Shown piece after piece: positions 60,156 through 64,000 of a DNA stretch of 64,000 bases. The position numbers and the translations under genes were made by a program. Location of the stretch: assembly GCA_034669505.1 (NCBI GenBank), contig JAXDNJ010000059.1:1-64000 (forward strand), given 5' to 3'. Every line of letters begins with the position of its first letter. The first letter of the stretch is position 1. Source of the DNA: JAFASC01 sp034669505 (GTDB lineage: Bacteria; Pseudomonadota; Alphaproteobacteria; Rhizobiales; Beijerinckiaceae). Below the pieces are notes generated by a model. That model ran no database searches and had not been told where the DNA came from. It saw only the letters and a list, made by a program, of their open reading frames with translations.

Positions 60156-62192
60156 ATGTCTGAAGGTCATGAAAGGGTCGGGGTAATTCTCGTTCATGGA
60201 ATTGGCGAACAACGCCGGTTCGAACATCTTGAAAGCCAAGGTCGGCTCCTCATTGAGGCATTTCGAAGACTTCCCGACACGGAAATAAGTGTTGAAATCT
60301 TGTCTGGACCGGGAGGCGCGCACTATGCCGAACAAAATACATGGGCATCCAGCCCATCTGTGCGCGTGGGTCTTAGAGATAAGATCGGCTATCGCGAAAT
60401 TCTGCTGCACGAGGTATGGTGGGCGGACGTCAATGAGCCGTATTCAATAGCCAAGCAGGTCCGCTTTTGGCTGTGGGGCCTTTCTATTTGGTCCTACCCG
60501 CGTAAAACCGATTCGGATGCGCCGGGATTTGCTGCCATGATTAAGCCCGTGATCCCGAGATTTGACGCGCGGCGCCGCTTAACCGTGAGATTGCAGTTAT
60601 TTGCTATTAGCACCTTATTTCTTATGGCCGCATTCCCGCTCGGCATCGGTGTCGTTCTCGCAAAGCGGCTCCTAAATCTATCGCCCCCGGACTTTATCCA
60701 AACGCTTGTGAACTACGTTTCTGGAGTAAAGCTCTACAATCAACGGAGGAGACGTGGCGCGGCGCTTTTGTCCAAAAGCAATAATGATTTCATTGACGCG
60801 ATGAGTGAGCCGCCACGCATCTCGGTTCGGCGGCGCATGATCGAAACGATCGTCGATGTTGCCTTGCAGAATTATTCGCGCTGGTATGTGTTGGCACATA
60901 GTTTGGGATCAGTGGTGGCGCAAAATGGCCTTATGGAGCCGGCTGAGACATTGGCGCACTACCTTGGTAAGGAGAAATGGGAGCTCCTCAAAAGCAAGGG
61001 TGGCGCGGGCCCAAATCCACGGGAGGACGGAACGCGATATTTTGCAATTGAGGAGAGCCAACTTTCGTTACCGCGGCGGCCGACCTGGCTTTCATCGTCG
61101 GAGGTCGTTTATCGTGATCTCGTACTGTCCGGTTTTAAAGGATTACTGACCTATGGTAGCCCCCTTGAGAAGTTTGCCGCGATCTGGCCTCCGCGAGTAG
61201 CTATCAATCGAGCAGAACCTCACTTTGCGGCCGGGGCGGAGTGGATAAACATCTACGATCCCGTGGACCCAGTCTCGGGCGTGCTTTGCGCTTTTAATCC
61301 GCAGAGCCTAAACAACGGCTGTGTTCCGAGGTTGGTCAACATCGGCTATCGAACGGACTGGAAGCTCCTCTACGCGCATCTTCGCTATCTTAATCTGACA
61401 GACTCCAGCGGGACCGACCTGGGAGACGCCGTTGCTTACTGGATTGCGAACGGGCGCGAGTTTCGCGTTCCGGAAAAGCCGCGCGAGCGTTGGTTCAAGC
61501 CTTATGATAGGGTTCACACGGCACGTAAATGGCTGAGTGCGCTGGAATGGCTTGTCGTCGCATTTCTTATCGCGCTCCTCGGCGCCTGGTGTATCGGAAA
61601 AGCATACTCGGAATTCGGGGAAACCATCTCCTCCGGAATGCAGAGGACCTTCTCCGGAATGCCGAAGACAATGGAAATCTTTCCCCCAGCGGCGCAAGCA
61701 ATAGCTCGCAGCTGTGTGGACGGTGTGATCGGCTTGCTGGATACCGTTCAGACCTATGTCGCTCCGTCGCTGGGATTGATTGTTGTCAGTTTGCTCATTG
61801 CAACCTTCTACTGGGGGTTCTCGGAGCTTTGCGAATGGCAGAGACTGCCACGGCTCTTGTGCACTGTGCCGCGCTGGTTCGCCGTCATCTGGCTGAGCAT
61901 CGCGGTGGCTTGCTTTGCATCGGTGCTGATCAAATGGCTGTGGCACCCACTGGCCTTGGCTCTCGAATTTACAGCAGTATGCGCGGCGATCACGCTATTT
62001 GTAGGCGGCGTGGCAAACATGCTTTTTTTCCGCCGAGATCCCGACGATCCGGAAAGGTATCAAATCCGGCGGCGCCCTCGCCATTTTCAGCCGTTCCGGC
62101 CCGGCACCGTTGAATTCGGACTGCCTGGCGCGGCGTCTGCCAGGCCCCACTGGCTTCGCTGGGTTGTGGGGCATTTTCGAGCATCGCGTTAG
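60156..62192 (+). CDS. Large membrane-bound alpha/beta-hydrolase-like protein
   Basis: 678 residues from the ATG at 60156. N-terminal oxyanion-type strand VGVILVHGIGEQRRFEHLE and nucleophile elbow RWYVLAHSLGSVVAQNGL (G-type A-H-S-L-G) mark an alpha/beta hydrolase, with membrane helices inserted near residues 145-170 and a C-terminal block of three to four helices (LEWLVVAFLIALLGAW, PSLGLIVVSLLIATFYW, WFAVIWLSIAVACFAS, FTAVCAAITLFVGGVANML). The layout recalls PGAP1-like lipases. Codon use and composition look less GC-rich than the flanks, suggesting acquisition. Substrate unknown. Confidence 0.75.
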   Translation: MSEGHERVGVILVHGIGEQRRFEHLESQGRLLIEAFRRLPDTEISVEILSGPGGAHYAEQNTWASSPSVRVGLRDKIGYREILLHEVWWADVNEPYSIAKQVRFWLWGLSIWSYPRKTDSDAPGFAAMIKPVIPRFDARRRLTVRLQLFAISTLFLMAAFPLGIGVVLAKRLLNLSPPDFIQTLVNYVSGVKLYNQRRRRGAALLSKSNNDFIDAMSEPPRISVRRRMIETIVDVALQNYSRWYVLAHSLGSVVAQNGLMEPAETLAHYLGKEKWELLKSKGGAGPNPREDGTRYFAIEESQLSLPRRPTWLSSSEVVYRDLVLSGFKGLLTYGSPLEKFAAIWPPRVAINRAEPHFAAGAEWINIYDPVDPVSGVLCAFNPQSLNNGCVPRLVNIGYRTDWKLLYAHLRYLNLTDSSGTDLGDAVAYWIANGREFRVPEKPRERWFKPYDRVHTARKWLSALEWLVVAFLIALLGAWCIGKAYSEFGETISSGMQRTFSGMPKTMEIFPPAAQAIARSCVDGVIGLLDTVQTYVAPSLGLIVVSLLIATFYWGFSELCEWQRLPRLLCTVPRWFAVIWLSIAVACFASVLIKWLWHPLALALEFTAVCAAITLFVGGVANMLFFRRDPDDPERYQIRRRPRHFQPFRPGTVEFGLPGAASARPHWLRWVVGHFRASR

Positions 62193-62249
62193 AGATAAAG
62201 CGCCAAACCCAGCAGCGGCTACTCGCCTCTTTCGTCGGAGGCCTCATGC

Positions 62250-63752
62250 TCACTCGGAGTCCAGCCACCCCCACGACCGCCTCACCGCCTTATCCCACGC
62301 CGCATCCAGCTGGCCGCGGCGGCCTTCACCCATCTGCGGGTGCCAGCGATGACCGGCGGTCCAATTGTCGGAAATATCCTGCGGCGAGGCCCAGTAGGCG
62401 ACCGCAAGCCCGGCCGCATAAGCAGCGCCGAGCGCCGTCGTCTCGATCACCTGCGGCCGCACCACGGCCACATCGAGCAGATCGGCCTGAAACTGCATGA
62501 GCAGCTCGTTGACCACCATGCCGCCGTCGACGCGCAGCTCGCGGATCGGCACGCCGGAATCGGCACTCATCGCGGTGATGATCTCGCGCGTCTGAAAGGC
62601 CGTCGCCTCGAGCGCGGCGCGGGCGATGTGGCCGCGATCGGCGTATCGCGTCAGCCCGCAAATGACGCCGCGTGCATCCTCGCGCCAATGCGGCGCGTAG
62701 AGGCCGGAGAAAGCCGGCACGATGTAGACGTCGCCGTTATCGTCGACGCTGCGCGCCAGCGTCTCGATCTCGGCAGAAGTCGAGATAAGCTGCAGATTGT
62801 CGCGCAGCCATTGCACGAGCGCGCCGGCGATCGCGATCGAGCCTTCGAGCGCGTAAACGGCAGGCGCGTCGCCGAGCTTATAGGCAAGCGTTGTCAGCAA
62901 GCCATGCGTCGACGGGGAGGGCGTCTCGCCCGTATTCATCAGCAGGAAGCAGCCGGTGCCGTAGGTGTTCTTTGCTTCGCCGGGCTTCAGACACGCCTGG
63001 CCGAAGAGCGCCGCCTGCTGGTCGCCGAGAATGCCGGAGATCGGCACGCCGGCGAGCGGTTCGCGTGCGGTGCCGAATTTTTCCGACGATGAGACGATCT
63101 CAGGCAAACACGCGCGCGGAATGCCGAAAAGTTCGAGGATGCCCGCGTCCCAATCCAGCCTGCGCAAATCCATCAGCTGCGTGCGCGAGGCATTGGTCAC
63201 ATCGGTGATGTGGAGGCCGCCGTCCGCGCCGCCGGTGAGATTCCAGACGAGCCAGGAATCGATGGTGCCGAACAAAGCATCGCCGGCTTCAGCGGCGGCG
63301 CGTGCGCCCGGCACGGTGTCGAGCAGCCATTTCAGTTTAAGGCTGGAAAAATAGGTCGTGAGCGGCAGGCCGGTCGCCTCGCGCAGGCGATCCTTGCCGC
63401 CGTCGCACGCAAACTTGGCGACGAGCGCGTCGGTACGGGTATCCTGCCACACCAGCGCATTGTGCAGCGGCGTGCCGCTGCGGCGATCCCACAGAAGCGT
63501 CGTCTCGCGCTGGTTCGTGATGCCGATCGCGGCGAGATCGCGCGCCGCGAGCTCGGCGCCGGATAAAGCCTCCGCGATCACCAGCCGCGTGTTGCGCCAG
63601 ATTTCTGCCGCGTCGTGCTCGACGAAGCCCGGGCGGGGATAGATCTGCTCGTGTTCGCGCTGCGCCTGCGCGATGATCGCGCCTGAGCGATCGAAAATGA
63701 TGAAGCGCGTCGATGTCGTGCCCTGGTCGATTGCGCCGACATATCTTTGCAT
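62250..63752 (-). CDS. glpK: Glycerol kinase
   Basis: 500 residues, full length FGGY-family kinase. It phosphorylates glycerol to sn-glycerol 3-phosphate. YVGAIDQGTTSTRFIIFDRSG, NQRETTLLWDRRSGTPLHNALVWQDTRTD, TYFSSLKLKWLLDTVPG, GILGDQQAALFGQACLKPGEAKNTYGTG and the C-terminal ATP-binding LRVDGGMVVNELLMQFQADLL are intact. No glp facilitator or regulator is adjacent; about 250 bp of upstream sequence carries its promoter. Confidence 0.96.
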   Translation of the reverse strand: MQRYVGAIDQGTTSTRFIIFDRSGAIIAQAQREHEQIYPRPGFVEHDAAEIWRNTRLVIAEALSGAELAARDLAAIGITNQRETTLLWDRRSGTPLHNALVWQDTRTDALVAKFACDGGKDRLREATGLPLTTYFSSLKLKWLLDTVPGARAAAEAGDALFGTIDSWLVWNLTGGADGGLHITDVTNASRTQLMDLRRLDWDAGILELFGIPRACLPEIVSSSEKFGTAREPLAGVPISGILGDQQAALFGQACLKPGEAKNTYGTGCFLLMNTGETPSPSTHGLLTTLAYKLGDAPAVYALEGSIAIAGALVQWLRDNLQLISTSAEIETLARSVDDNGDVYIVPAFSGLYAPHWREDARGVICGLTRYADRGHIARAALEATAFQTREIITAMSADSGVPIRELRVDGGMVVNELLMQFQADLLDVAVVRPQVIETTALGAAYAAGLAVAYWASPQDISDNWTAGHRWHPQMGEGRRGQLDAAWDKAVRRSWGWLDSE

Positions 63753-63912
63753 GCTCCCTCCCGCTTATTTCGGCAATTGGTAGCCGATCCTCCTTTCAAA
63801 CTCTATTGTCGCGGCACGCCGGCCGGGTTCATCATGCGATCGTAATGCGCCGAGGGGTCCAGGGGATTTCCGGCCGGGATATCACCGCTGTGCGCTCGCC
63901 AAGGAGCTGCCT

Positions 63913-64000
63913 TTGTTGCTGGAAAACGCCCGCGTCACCCGCAGAGTGCCGGCGCCGCGCCTATGGCGGAGTAGCGACCGCGCGGTTTCACATCCACTTA
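63913..64000 (+). CDS. Possible 5' end of a gene running off the window
   Basis: A TTG codon at 63913, six bases after a perfect AAGGAG (63901-63906), opens a frame without stop to the window edge (29 codons, beginning LLLENARVTRRVPAPRL). The opening resembles N-termini of amidohydrolase-type proteins, but 29 residues do not settle it. Another open frame from ATG 63845 overlaps it and is less convincing. Confidence 0.25.
   Translation, partial: MLLENARVTRRVPAPRLWRSSDRAVSHPL

Overview
The window is a GC-rich chromosomal segment of an alphaproteobacterium, almost certainly of the order Hyphomicrobiales (Rhizobiales). This rests on lineage-typical genes: an EipA/DUF1134 envelope protein, a Rem/FtcR-type orphan regulator, the DUF2093, DUF4164, DUF4170 and DUF6101 small proteins, the fused 1177-residue indolepyruvate oxidoreductase, class II GshA, and two perfect CtrA boxes. 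Family or genus cannot be fixed from the sequence. No rRNA, tRNA, CRISPR array, intact insertion sequence or prophage was seen.

Layout. 0-3.7 kb: end of a TPR protein, envelope proteins and CysQ. 4.0-6.0 kb: a short accessory patch with a SAM methyltransferase, a degenerate pectate-lyase/tail-fibre-like protein and a possible IS end remnant. 6-12.3 kb: indolepyruvate oxidoreductase, then ruvA and ruvB split by an opposite-strand Uma2-family gene, then ybgC. 12.3-18.1 kb: tautomerase, a 6S RNA candidate beside zapA, DUF4164, the divergent gap-pgk-fba glycolytic operon, and an FtcR-like regulator behind a dense regulatory region. 18.1-24.1 kb (minus strand): a CYP199A-like P450 leading a branched-chain-amino-acid-type ABC transporter with a fused permease-ATPase. 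24.2-31 kb: xseA, a phosphoesterase, and the LPS block IMPase-DUF4170-waaA-lpxK; lpxK carries an in-frame palindromic repeat. 31-40.5 kb: ubiA, rsmE, gshA, an orphan Flp pilin, ispH, thrB-rnhA. 40.5-47.1 kb: peroxiredoxin, a DsbD N-domain protein, YqgE, a TetR unit with a palindromic operator, and a mixed transport operon. 47.3-53.1 kb: a two-component cluster, a CtrA-box-controlled coiled-coil membrane protein and a zinc metallopeptidase. 53-64 kb: malic enzyme, CHRD, YciI and rhodanese proteins, a multicopper-oxidase fold without copper ligands, rlmE-ppx, a large membrane alpha/beta hydrolase and glpK.

Most of the window is core metabolism and housekeeping. The most unusual feature is the roughly 167 bp element at 26850-27016. 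It is made of successive near-perfect hairpins, yet it is translated in frame as about 56 extra residues near the C-terminus of LpxK. Next come the multi-site control region at 17.2-17.4 kb in front of the FtcR-like gene, the copper-less oxidase, and the P450-transporter operon. No search or folding program could be run; family names come from recognised motifs and remembered family sequences, and each entry states its uncertainty.
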